A stretch of DNA of 38,604 bases. It comes from Prevotella sp. (lineage in GTDB: Bacteria > Bacteroidota > Bacteroidia > Bacteroidales > Bacteroidaceae). Position numbers and translations under genes: made by a program. Shown here one piece after another: positions 24,158 to 32,349 of this stretch. The DNA lies in contig JAFLSE010000027.1 in assembly GCA_022511075.1 (NCBI GenBank), positions 1 to 38,604 on the forward strand, in the 5' to 3' direction. Below the pieces are notes generated by a model, which saw only the letters and a program-made list of their open reading frames with translations, was not told the DNA's origin and did no database searches. The first letter of the stretch is position 1. The number at the start of each line of letters is the position of its first letter.

Positions 24158-26686
24158 TTAGTTTTGCGTTTCCTTGTCAATCATCTCACGCTCTATGGTT
24201 ATGGTAGAGCCGGGGCGCAGGTTGCCGTTCACTATTACGTCGCTCAGGTAATCCTCTATGTACGTTTGTATGGCGCGTTTCAGCGGTCTTGCACCAAACT
24301 GCACGTCGTAGCCCTTTTCTGCCACGAATGTCTTTGCGTCGTCTGTCACCTCGAGGTCATAACCTATCTGCTTCACTCGCTTAACTAATCCTGCCAGTTC
24401 TATGTCCACGATTTTCTTTATCGCCTCGATGTCGAGTTGGTCGAAGGTGATTATCTCGTCGAGACGGTTAAGGAATTCTGGTGCAAACTGCTTGCTCAGT
24501 GCCTTCTGTATTATGCCGCGAGCATACTCCTTGTCTTTCTCGCCCTGTGCTATTCCCATTCTCGTGGCGTTGAAGCCCACTCCGTTCGAGAAGTCCTTCA
24601 ACTGCCTTGTACCGGCGTTGCTGGTCATTATTATCACTGTGTTGCGGAAGTCTATCAACCGTCCGTTGCCGTCGGTGAGCCTGCCCTCGTCGAGCACTTG
24701 CAGCAGCATATTGAACACGTTGCCGTGTGCCTTCTCTATCTCGTCGAGCAGCACTATCGAGTAAGGTTTCCTGCGCACTTTCTCCGTCAGTTGTCCGCCT
24801 TCCTCGTAACCCACGTATCCCGGAGGCGCTCCCGTGAGGCGCGATGTGTTGAAACTCTCGGTGTACTCGCTCATATCTATGCGTATCAGGTTGTCGGCAG
24901 AGCCGAACATAAACTCCGCAAGTTTCTTTGCCAGATAGGTCTTGCCCACGCCTGTAGGACCGAGGAACATAAATACTCCAATCGGGTGGTTAGGGTCGCG
25001 CAATCCTACGCGGTTTCGCATTATTGCCTTCGTTATTTTCTCTATTGCAGCCTCCTGTGCCACCACGCAGTTGTTCAGTTCCTGTGCCATTCCCTTCAGT
25101 CTCACGCCTTCTTCCTCGGCTATGCGCTGCACGGGTATTCCGCTCATCTGCGACACTACGTTTGCCACGTCCTCTTCCGTCACGGGCAGTTTCTTCAGCG
25201 AGCCGTTGTTCCAGTCGTCCTTCATCGCTTGCAGTTCCTCTTCCAAATGAGCCTCCTTGTCGCGGAAACTTGCTGCAAGTTCAAAGTTCTGGTTGTTCAC
25301 GGCAGCCAGTTTCTTCTCGATAACTTCTTTTATCTCCTGCTCCTTCTCCTGTATCTCAGGCGGCATCTGTGCGTTTTTCAGGAACACGCGCGAGCCTACC
25401 TCGTCGAGAGCGTCTATTGCCTTGTCAGGAAACTGACGGTCTGTCACGTAGCGTTCTGTCAGTTTGACACACGCCAAAATGGCATCTCCGCTGTATTCCA
25501 CGTGGTGATGGTCTTCGTAGCGACCCTTGATGTTGTGCAATATCTGCAATGTCTGCTCAGGCGTTGTCTGCTCCACTATCACCTTCTGGAAACGGCGTTC
25601 TAATGCCCCGTCCTTCTCCACGGAGTTGCGGTATTCGTCAAGTGTGGTAGCACCGATGCACTGTATCGTTCCGCGTGCCAATGCAGGCTTCAGTATGTTG
25701 GCGGCATCCATTGTGCCGGCGGCACTTCCTGCGCCAATCATCGTGTGTATCTCGTCGATGAAGAGTATTATGTCCTTGTTGTTCTCAATCTCTTTCAGCA
25801 ACTGCTTCATTCGCTCTTCAAACTGTCCGCGGTACTTAGTACCTGCCACCATACCCGTCATATCGAGGCTCACGAGCCTTTTGCCGTATAGCACCGGCGA
25901 TGTGTTCTGGTCTGCTATCATCTGTGCGAGACCTTCCACAATGGCACTCTTTCCAACGCCCGGCTCACCTATCAGTATTGGGTTGTTCTTCTTGCGTCGT
26001 CCGAGAATTTCAAGCACACGCATTATCTCGTTCTCCCTGCCCACCACGGGGTCCAGTTTACCTTCGGCAGCCGACTTTGTGAGGTCAGTACCGAAGTTGT
26101 CGAGTATCGGTGTCTTGGTGTTTTTCTTCGTCTTTGTATCTGTATGGTGGCTGCCGCCGCCCATTGCCTGTTTCCCGTCGTCGGGCGTGTCCATATCGTC
26201 CTCGTCCTCATCTTCGTCGGGCAGGCTTATTCCGTTTGTGGTGCTGCTCTTCTTGTTCAGAATTTGCTTGAGGTCAGGATATGTAATATCGTTGTTTTCA
26301 AGCACTTCGCGTGCTCCGTTCATTACGGAGTCGTGCAGCATACCGAGCAACAGATGCTGCTCTTCCACCTGCTGCGAACGGTCGAGCCTTGCTTCAAGCA
26401 CAGCCAGTCGCAGTATGTTTGTGGCGTGCTCGTTCAGGTCAATGTCGTCAGCGTTCAGTCGTGCATTGCCCGTATTGCTTGTTCGCAGTTTTGTCTCAAG
26501 CGAAGTCCTTATTTTTGCTATGTCCGTATTCAATATCCTCAATATGTTTTTGGTCATACCTCCGTCTACTCTGAACATTGCCAACAGCAGATGCTCAGGA
26601 CCAACGCTGCGGCTGCTATACCGTGTTGCCTCTTCCTTGCTGTATGCCAAGATTTCGGTTATCTTGGGTGAAAATTTACTGTTCAT
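24158..26686 (-). CDS. clpC: ClpC-type AAA+ unfoldase
   Basis: An 842-residue HSP100 ATPase that feeds substrates to the ClpP protease. It has a Clp_N repeat domain (1-145), an acidic linker (DEDEDEDD near 157), AAA domain 1 with GEPGVGKSAIVEG (near 240), a UVR-like middle (KLAAVNNQNFELAASFRDKE) typical of ClpC, and AAA domain 2 with GPTGVGKTYLAKKLAEFMFG and LLDEIEKAHGNVFNMLLQVLDE. The VGF tripeptide in DFSNGVGFNATRM fits the ClpP-docking loop. It heads a six-gene operon from a consensus promoter. No CtsR or McsAB genes are nearby. Confidence 0.95.
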   Translation of the reverse strand: MNSKFSPKITEILAYSKEEATRYSSRSVGPEHLLLAMFRVDGGMTKNILRILNTDIAKIRTSLETKLRTSNTGNARLNADDIDLNEHATNILRLAVLEARLDRSQQVEEQHLLLGMLHDSVMNGAREVLENNDITYPDLKQILNKKSSTTNGISLPDEDEDEDDMDTPDDGKQAMGGGSHHTDTKTKKNTKTPILDNFGTDLTKSAAEGKLDPVVGRENEIMRVLEILGRRKKNNPILIGEPGVGKSAIVEGLAQMIADQNTSPVLYGKRLVSLDMTGMVAGTKYRGQFEERMKQLLKEIENNKDIILFIDEIHTMIGAGSAAGTMDAANILKPALARGTIQCIGATTLDEYRNSVEKDGALERRFQKVIVEQTTPEQTLQILHNIKGRYEDHHHVEYSGDAILACVKLTERYVTDRQFPDKAIDALDEVGSRVFLKNAQMPPEIQEKEQEIKEVIEKKLAAVNNQNFELAASFRDKEAHLEEELQAMKDDWNNGSLKKLPVTEEDVANVVSQMSGIPVQRIAEEEGVRLKGMAQELNNCVVAQEAAIEKITKAIMRNRVGLRDPNHPIGVFMFLGPTGVGKTYLAKKLAEFMFGSADNLIRIDMSEYTESFNTSRLTGAPPGYVGYEEGGQLTEKVRRKPYSIVLLDEIEKAHGNVFNMLLQVLDEGRLTDGNGRLIDFRNTVIIMTSNAGTRQLKDFSNGVGFNATRMGIAQGEKDKEYARGIIQKALSKQFAPEFLNRLDEIITFDQLDIEAIKKIVDIELAGLVKRVKQIGYDLEVTDDAKTFVAEKGYDVQFGARPLKRAIQTYIEDYLSDVIVNGNLRPGSTITIEREMIDKETQN

Positions 26687-26745
26687 AGTTTTATTATCCT
26701 ATACGATTAAAATTGCTTATCACTTTTTCAGTAGCAAATTCTGTG

Positions 26746-26776
26746 CAAAGATACGACATTTTGCATTATTTTCAAA
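26746..26776 (-). promoter_or_regulatory. Promoter of the clpC operon
   Basis: On the minus strand TTTG (26776-26773), a 19-base spacer and TATCTTTG (26753-26746) give a full consensus. The clpC ATG is about 60 bases downstream. No CIRCE or CtsR-like box was seen between them. Confidence 0.78.
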
Positions 26777-26876
26777 AATAATTGCTGTTTTTATGATTTA
26801 TTTGCATTCTTCGTTCTGCACAACTTAAATGTTCATTTTTCCGCGGTATTTCTTTTCTTTTATATTTCTTTTCTTT

Positions 26877-26937
26877 ATGGCTATTATATAGCCATGCTTT
26901 TTGCGCATATGCGCGTGTTTGCGCTTACGCGCGTAAG
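26877..26937. repeat. Cluster of three short palindromes
   Basis: Three palindromes occur in 61 bases: ATGGCTAT-TAT-ATAGCCAT (26877-26895, followed by GCTTTTTG so terminator-like on the plus strand), GCGCATATGCGC (26903-26914) and CTTACGCGCGTAAG (26924-26937, perfect). No plus-strand gene ends here, so the first is not an obvious gene terminator. The stretch is much richer in CpG than its AT-rich flanks. The function is unknown. Confidence 0.6.
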
Positions 26938-26948
26938 GGGTGTGTTCT

Positions 26949-27036
26949 CGCTTGCCGTCTCGATGCTTAACGCTTGCCGTTTCAATGCCCAACGCTTGCC
27001 GTTTCAATGCCCATCGCTTGCCGTCTCGTTGGCTAA
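26949..27036. repeat. Four tandem 22-bp repeats
   Basis: Four head-to-tail units of exactly 22 bases start at 26949, 26971, 26993 and 27015. All begin CGCTTGCCGT; units 2 and 3 differ only at the last base, and units 1 and 4 share CGTCTCG. Twenty-two is not a multiple of three, so the array does not encode an in-phase peptide repeat. There are no spacers, so it is not a CRISPR array. The bases from 27037 to 27114 show nothing further that I can name. Confidence 0.85.
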
Positions 27037-27114
27037 TGAACTTAGGTGCATTAAATCCCACATAAAAGTGGCATTGCAGCAGAAAGTTTGCTTTACAAAA
27101 AAATACTTTATTTA

Positions 27115-27146
27115 TTTGCATGTTTGGCAATAACTTTGTATCTTTG
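27115..27146 (+). promoter_or_regulatory. Consensus promoter upstream of the long inverted repeat
   Basis: TTTG (27115-27118), a 20-base spacer and TATCTTTG (27139-27146) fully match the Bacteroidetes consensus. Transcription should begin near 27151, giving about 320 bases of leader before the receptor ATG at 27473 and passing through the inverted repeat at 27174-27414. Confidence 0.72.
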
Positions 27147-27173
27147 CAGCGCCGTTCCAGATAAACGGGCGGC

Positions 27174-27414
27174 AAGACATAATTTTAGGAAAGCATATTT
27201 CGCTTAATTCCATAGATGTGAACTTGGACACTTCACAAATAATTGAAAATTGGAATAAAGTGGGAGGAATGCTCTTCTTGGCGTTGTGTATTCGTATGTT
27301 ACGATATACTGCCAAGTGGGGTTATTATTCTCCTTATTCAATTTTCAAGGGGAAGTCCAAGTCCCACATCTGTGAATGAGGCAGAATGAAGGCCCTACTT
27401 TCTTTTTATGTCTT
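27174..27414. repeat. 241-bp imperfect inverted repeat, possible structured RNA
   Basis: Two arms pair in six ordered blocks: 27174-27182 with 27406-27414 (9 bp), 27211-27220 with 27365-27374 (9 of 10), 27222-27229 with 27355-27362 (8 bp), 27243-27258 with 27334-27348 (15 bp, one bulge), 27277-27282 with 27311-27316 (6 bp), and 27288-27296 with 27300-27309 (9 bp, one bulge) around a 3-base loop. Internal loops on the two sides are mostly similar in size. As RNA this would be a long rod. It could be a structured leader of the receptor mRNA, a separate small RNA, or a degraded MITE-like palindromic element. No target-site duplication or transposase was seen. Confidence 0.75.
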
Positions 27415-27472
27415 TAGAATATGAATGAAAACAATGGCAATTTGGGTCTAAATGCCTGAAAAGTATAGGGTT

Positions 27473-30178
27473 ATGAAACAAATGAAAGTCCTTTTCGTTT
27501 TGTTGGTAATGTTGGTAATGGCAAGCGTTCAGGTGGCACATGCGGATATCGTTCGTGGCAGGGTTGTGGATGCTGACACGAAAGAGTCTTTGCCTGATGC
27601 TTCTCTCAATTGCATAACTAAGTATGACAATAACAGCTATGGCATTATCACGACGACCGCCAACTCTGTGGGTGTGTTCACTTTCTATTCCGATGCACGT
27701 ACTACGATAGAGGTGTCGATGCTGGGCTATTATACGAAATCAAAGACAGTGATGCCGCTCTCAGACAGTAATAAAGATACGCTCGACATAGGAACGATAG
27801 AACTGAAGATGTCATCGCAAATGCTTCAGATGGTGGAGGTGAAAGGGCGAGCTCGGCGCTTTACCGTCAGAGGCGACACGATTGTGTTTAATCCGGAGGC
27901 ATTCCATTTGCAGGAGGGCGCACGGCTTGATGAACTGGTACGCAAACTACCGGGTGTGCAGGTGGACAACGACGGCAAACTGTCGTGGAACGGCAAGCCC
28001 ATACGCCTGACGATGGACGGCGAGAGCCTGTTTGGCGGTGACGACTTGGTGAACAAGCTGCCTGCCGAGGCGGTGCAGGATATCAAGGCATACAACAAGG
28101 CTTCGGACTTTGCGGAACGTACGGGAAAGCAGGACGGCGAGGAGGATATGGTGCTCGACCTGACCATAAAACCGGGCTTCCTCGACCGTTGGTATGGCGA
28201 CATCAAAGCAGGCTATCAGTCGCCCGAATACTATGAAGGAGAGTTATCTATGAACCGCTTGTCAAAGAGTGACCCTGTGATGGTCTTTGCCGATGCCAAC
28301 AACATTGAGAAGCGGCATCGCAGATACATGGGAGGCTGGGGCAGCAGTTGGAGCAATGGTTTTGGCAGTGAGTTAGGCGGAGCTGCTGGCTATCAGCATA
28401 ACTGGATTCGCAATCAGGGAAAGGAAGAACTTAAAAGCAACTATAGTGTCAGTGGAGGACTTGCCCATGACGACAGACATAGTAACGGGCGTACGGAGAT
28501 AGAAAACTACTTTCCTGATGCAGCCGTCAATAGACAAAACGTAGACACTTATCGTCGCAACCACGAACTGAACCCTAACTTCCGTGCCGATATGCGTTGG
28601 CGGATAGACACGCTGAACTCCGTTACGCTCCGTGTCGAGACGGAGCATCAAAACAAACGCTCGCAAATGCGCCAAACCACGGAGCAAGAGGAATATATAG
28701 GCGAGGGATATGTGCCTACACTATCACAATTGGAAAGCATAAACGACGAAGGTCGCGAGACCTTGTTGAGATTCACTGCTGGGTCAGACCATCAGATAAC
28801 GAAGGAAGGCAAACTCGGCACTAACTTCATGTTGTCCTATACCGATGGAAAAACGGATAGTTGGACGGAGCGGACAATAACCGATCATCAAGGTGGCAGC
28901 CTTTCATCGAAGCTCAGTCAATATGCCCATGCGCCATTATCGAGGTTTACCGCCGAGGCAGGAATAAATTACAGGTTTTGGACAACGAAGCGTTGGCAAC
29001 TGTTCACCGCATACCGTCTGGCATTTAACCGCAACCGCAGTAGTCAGGATTTCATGACAAATGACGAGGCAGATGCTGCCAACTCATTCAACAACCGCTA
29101 CAATCGCGACATGCACATGGCGGAAATCAGTTCTACATTTGATTTCTCGTCTGTCAAGCTGATGCCAAAGGTCATAGGATGCTGGCAACGTGAGACACAA
29201 GACTACGAGCGAGGATTGCTCGACACAGCTGTCGTGCGTAGGTACTTCTTGGTAGAGCCTTCGTTCAAGGGAACATGGAAGATGAGAAAGAACATGAACA
29301 TGGAGCTGAACTATGCTTTCTCCACCCAGCAGCCGGAACTTCTTAAGACGATTGGCTATCGCGACATGACAAATCCGCTCTATATAACGGAAGGTAATCC
29401 AAACTTGGAGAACTCGCACGTCAATACCGTCTCTCTGAAATACAGCTTGATACTGAGTCGTCAGCAACTTTCGCTCAGTGCTTCCGTCGGCTATCAAACT
29501 ACCGACCATACAACTGTGAATACCCTCAGTTACGACCCCACATCGTCTGTCTATACCAGCCGCCCAGAAAACGTGAAAGGCGGCGAGTCGTGGAACTTTA
29601 AACTGAACTACGACCACGGATTAGGAGAACTCTTCCGTCTGGAAGATGAACTCAGCCTGAATCTGAGCAACAACTACGGCTATCTGACGCTGTTGCCCAC
29701 CCAGACTGAACGCACACTCAACCGCCAGTCTAATTTCCATCCGACAAACAAGTTTACTTTCTCCTACGACAAAGACTGGCTGAAAGCATCTGTCTTTGCC
29801 AATGTTGATGCCAATCGTCTGCGTTTTTCGGCTTCGCCCGAACAGAACACCACCCTATGGGACAACGAGTTTGGCATGAATTTTGAAGCTACCATAGGTA
29901 ATTTCGTGTTCGGGAGCAGGCTCAGCGAAAACATGCGTCGGGGCTATGCCGCCCAGTCTATGAATCGCAACTACCTGCTTTGGGACGGGGCAATAACATT
30001 GAAAATACTAAAAAACAAAGCCAATCTCAAGTTGGAATTTGAGGACATTCTCAACAACGAAGACGGTTTCTACAGTCAGCAGGAAGCATATCAGCAAATC
30101 TCCTCTTGGTTTGACTTCCGTCATCATTACGTCGGTCTGACATTCACTTATCATCTGGACGCAAAGAAGAAAGATTGA
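27473..30178 (+). CDS. TonB-dependent receptor-like outer-membrane protein
   Basis: A 901-residue outer-membrane protein when begun at the ATG at 27473 (MKQMKVLFVLLVMLVMASVQ); an ATG seven codons upstream would put charged residues ahead of the signal, and one at 27482 is also possible. The signal ends near AHA. A carboxypeptidase-regulatory-like domain follows (IVRGRVVDADTKESLPDASL, about 25-115), then a plug-like region (LDELVRKLPGVQVDNDGKLS, GKPIRLTMDGESLFGG, AEAVQDIKAYNKASDFAERT) and a large beta barrel ending YVGLTFTYHLDAKKKD. There is no STN domain and no SusD partner, so it is not a typical glycan-uptake pair. The substrate is unknown. It stands alone with a long structured leader. Confidence 0.85.
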   Translation: MKQMKVLFVLLVMLVMASVQVAHADIVRGRVVDADTKESLPDASLNCITKYDNNSYGIITTTANSVGVFTFYSDARTTIEVSMLGYYTKSKTVMPLSDSNKDTLDIGTIELKMSSQMLQMVEVKGRARRFTVRGDTIVFNPEAFHLQEGARLDELVRKLPGVQVDNDGKLSWNGKPIRLTMDGESLFGGDDLVNKLPAEAVQDIKAYNKASDFAERTGKQDGEEDMVLDLTIKPGFLDRWYGDIKAGYQSPEYYEGELSMNRLSKSDPVMVFADANNIEKRHRRYMGGWGSSWSNGFGSELGGAAGYQHNWIRNQGKEELKSNYSVSGGLAHDDRHSNGRTEIENYFPDAAVNRQNVDTYRRNHELNPNFRADMRWRIDTLNSVTLRVETEHQNKRSQMRQTTEQEEYIGEGYVPTLSQLESINDEGRETLLRFTAGSDHQITKEGKLGTNFMLSYTDGKTDSWTERTITDHQGGSLSSKLSQYAHAPLSRFTAEAGINYRFWTTKRWQLFTAYRLAFNRNRSSQDFMTNDEADAANSFNNRYNRDMHMAEISSTFDFSSVKLMPKVIGCWQRETQDYERGLLDTAVVRRYFLVEPSFKGTWKMRKNMNMELNYAFSTQQPELLKTIGYRDMTNPLYITEGNPNLENSHVNTVSLKYSLILSRQQLSLSASVGYQTTDHTTVNTLSYDPTSSVYTSRPENVKGGESWNFKLNYDHGLGELFRLEDELSLNLSNNYGYLTLLPTQTERTLNRQSNFHPTNKFTFSYDKDWLKASVFANVDANRLRFSASPEQNTTLWDNEFGMNFEATIGNFVFGSRLSENMRRGYAAQSMNRNYLLWDGAITLKILKNKANLKLEFEDILNNEDGFYSQQEAYQQISSWFDFRHHYVGLTFTYHLDAKKKD

Positions 30179-30290
30179 AAGAATTTTTTATACATCGCAA
30201 ATCTTTAAAGGCAAAATTATACCATCTACCCCGTGCGTATGACATCACGGTATAGGGGCGAAGGCTCATTCTGCTTCAGTAATACAGGCT

Positions 30291-30318
30291 CGATAAGCAG
30301 GCTTACCTGCTTTACATC
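30291..30318 (+). terminator. Hairpin downstream of the receptor gene
   Basis: AAGCAGG (30295-30301), CTTA, CCTGCTT (30306-30312) is a perfect 7-bp stem with further outer pairing CGAT/ATCG. It lies about 115 bases past the stop and lacks a strong T-run, so it is a tentative terminator. The rest of 30179-30437 is AT-rich with an additional CCGTG/CACGG hairpin near 30232-30250 and no gene that I can support. Confidence 0.4.
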
Positions 30319-30437
30319 GTGCCCTGAATATCCAAATAAATGCAATACAATTTTAAGTGTTAGGTTATTATTTGGCATAAAATCGCTATGTTTTCGTTAT
30401 GAATTAAAAGTGGGTATTTAAAAATATTGTTAAATCG

Positions 30438-30468
30438 TTTGTGGTGCAATAAAAATTGATTAACTTTG
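30438..30468 (+). promoter_or_regulatory. Promoter of the ilv operon
   Basis: TTTG (30438-30441), a 19-base spacer and TAACTTTG (30461-30468) match the consensus fully. The leader of about 60 bases before the ilvD ATG contains no branched-chain-rich leader peptide, T-box or obvious attenuator hairpin. Confidence 0.78.
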
Positions 30469-30534
30469 CACGCAATTTACAATAAAGATTCAGCGATAAT
30501 AGGTTTTAGAACAAAGAAGATAAAAACAAGCAAT

Positions 30535-32337
30535 ATGAAACATCAACTGAGAAGCAGTGTCTGCACCGAAGGCAGACGAATGGCTGGAGCACGTGCCTTG
30601 TGGGTTGCCACGGGTATGAAGCGTGAGCAGTTTGGCAAACCAATCATAGCAATAGTAAATTCATTCACACAATTTGTTCCCGGACATACTCACTTGCACG
30701 AGATAGGGCAGATAGTGAAGAAAGAGATTGAGGCTATGGGCTGCTATGCTGCGGAATTCAATACGATAGCCATTGACGACGGAATAGCAATGGGGCATGA
30801 CGGAATGCTCTACTCGCTGCCAAGCCGCGACATCATTGCCGACTCGGTTGAATATATGGTGAACGCCCACAAGGCTGATGCAATGATTTGCATATCGAAC
30901 TGCGACAAGGTAACGCCTGGAATGCTTATGGCAAGTATGCGCATGAACATCCCTACCGTGTTCTGTTCGGGCGGTCCTATGGAGGCAGGAAAATGGCGTG
31001 GCGAGAATGCCGACCTGATAACTGCTATGGTGAAGGGTGCAGACCCCTCGGTGAGCGACGATGATATTGCAGAATTGGAGAATTGTGCGTGTCCGGGATG
31101 CGGCAGTTGCTCTGGAATGTTCACAGCCAACTCTATGAACTCGCTTACTGAGGCTATCGGATTATCGCTGCCTGGCAACGGAACGATTGTTGCCACACAC
31201 AAGAACCGCATAGAGTTGTTCAAGGCTGCTGCGCGTCAGGTAGTGAAGAATGCATTTGCTTATTATGAGGACGGCGATGAAAGCGTGTTGCCACGTTCTA
31301 TTGCCACACGAAAGGCATTTATGAACGCAATGGCTCTCGACATTGCAATGGGCGGCAGCACCAATACCGTGCTTCACTTGCTTGCTGTGGCACAGGAGGC
31401 TGGCGCAGACTTCAAGATGAAGGACATTGACGACTTGAGCCGCAAGGTGCCTTGCCTGTGCAAACTTGCGCCAAACACGCAGAAATACAGTGTGCAGGAG
31501 TGCAACCGTGCAGGTGGAATACTCGGCATAATGAACGAACTGAGTAAGGGAGGTCTTATAGACGGTAGCGCAATACGTGTTGACGGCAAGACATTGGGTG
31601 AGCAGATGGCTGCATACGACATAACAAAAGAAAATGTTGAGGCAGAGGCAAACCGCATATACCAGAGTGCTCCGGGTGGACGATTCTCAATAGAGATGGG
31701 CAGCCAGGACGCACAATGGGGTACACTTGATACCGACCGTACAAACGGATGTATTCGTGACCTTGAGCACGCATATACGAAGGACGGCGGACTTGCTGTG
31801 CTGTTCGGAAACATTGCGCAGGACGGTTGCGTGGTTAAGACAGCCGGCGTGGATGAAAGCATCTGGAAATTCTCCGGTCCTGCAAAGGTGTTCGACTCGC
31901 AGGAGGCTGCCTGCGACGGAATACTTGGCGGTAAGGTGAAGAGCGGCGACTGCGTGGTGATAACACACGAAGGTCCGCAGGGAGGTCCTGGCATGCAAGA
32001 AATGCTTTACCCCACATCTTATATAAAGAGTATGCACCTCGGAAAAGAGTGTGCGCTGATAACCGACGGACGCTTCTCCGGAGGTACGTCGGGACTGAGC
32101 ATAGGACATATTTCGCCAGAGGCTGCCGCAGGTGGCAACATAGGAAAGATAAAAGACGGCGACATAATAGAGATAGATATTCCAAACCGCGCTATAAACG
32201 TGAAGTTGAGCGATGAAGAACTTGCGGCACGCCCACAGCAGCCTTTGACACGCAACCGCGTGGTGAGCAAGGCCCTGAAGGCGTATGCACGCAGTGTAAG
32301 TTCGGCAGACAAGGGCGGAGTAAGGATAATAGATTAG
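30535..32337 (+). CDS. ilvD: Dihydroxy-acid dehydratase
   Basis: A 600-residue cytosolic Fe-S enzyme that dehydrates dihydroxy acids to the 2-keto acids of valine and isoleucine. The start is the ATG at 30535 ([20 protein letters not shown]); an upstream in-frame TTG overlaps the promoter. Cluster-binding cysteines are in [11 protein letters not shown] and [19 protein letters not shown]; other family motifs are [12 protein letters not shown] and [20 protein letters not shown]. Length is normal. It is the first gene of the ilv operon, 12 bases ahead of ilvB, and ends with TAG. Confidence 0.97.
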   Translation: MKHQLRSSVCTEGRRMAGARALWVATGMKREQFGKPIIAIVNSFTQFVPGHTHLHEIGQIVKKEIEAMGCYAAEFNTIAIDDGIAMGHDGMLYSLPSRDIIADSVEYMVNAHKADAMICISNCDKVTPGMLMASMRMNIPTVFCSGGPMEAGKWRGENADLITAMVKGADPSVSDDDIAELENCACPGCGSCSGMFTANSMNSLTEAIGLSLPGNGTIVATHKNRIELFKAAARQVVKNAFAYYEDGDESVLPRSIATRKAFMNAMALDIAMGGSTNTVLHLLAVAQEAGADFKMKDIDDLSRKVPCLCKLAPNTQKYSVQECNRAGGILGIMNELSKGGLIDGSAIRVDGKTLGEQMAAYDITKENVEAEANRIYQSAPGGRFSIEMGSQDAQWGTLDTDRTNGCIRDLEHAYTKDGGLAVLFGNIAQDGCVVKTAGVDESIWKFSGPAKVFDSQEAACDGILGGKVKSGDCVVITHEGPQGGPGMQEMLYPTSYIKSMHLGKECALITDGRFSGGTSGLSIGHISPEAAAGGNIGKIKDGDIIEIDIPNRAINVKLSDEELAARPQQPLTRNRVVSKALKAYARSVSSADKGGVRIID

Positions 32338-32349
32338 AGAATCTTGAAG

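Noticed and set aside
24437..26828. Very long open frames (388 and 433 codons) antisense to clpC
   Set aside because: They mirror the codon bias of clpC, are rich in Cys/Ser/Leu, and have no recognisable motif.
26949..27036. CRISPR array
   Set aside because: The repeats are contiguous with no spacers and no cas genes are present.
26825..27175. Minus-strand frame of 116 codons across the palindromes and 22-bp repeats
   Set aside because: It crosses the plus-strand promoter and the repeats, whose 22-base period is out of phase with codons, and has no family resemblance.
27174..27414. Complete insertion sequence
   Set aside because: There is no transposase frame between the arms and no target-site duplication at the edges; only a MITE-like remnant remains possible.
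30469..30534. Amino-acid attenuator or T-box ahead of ilvD
   Set aside because: The leader is only about 60 bases, with no Ile/Val/Leu-rich peptide and no terminator/antiterminator pair.
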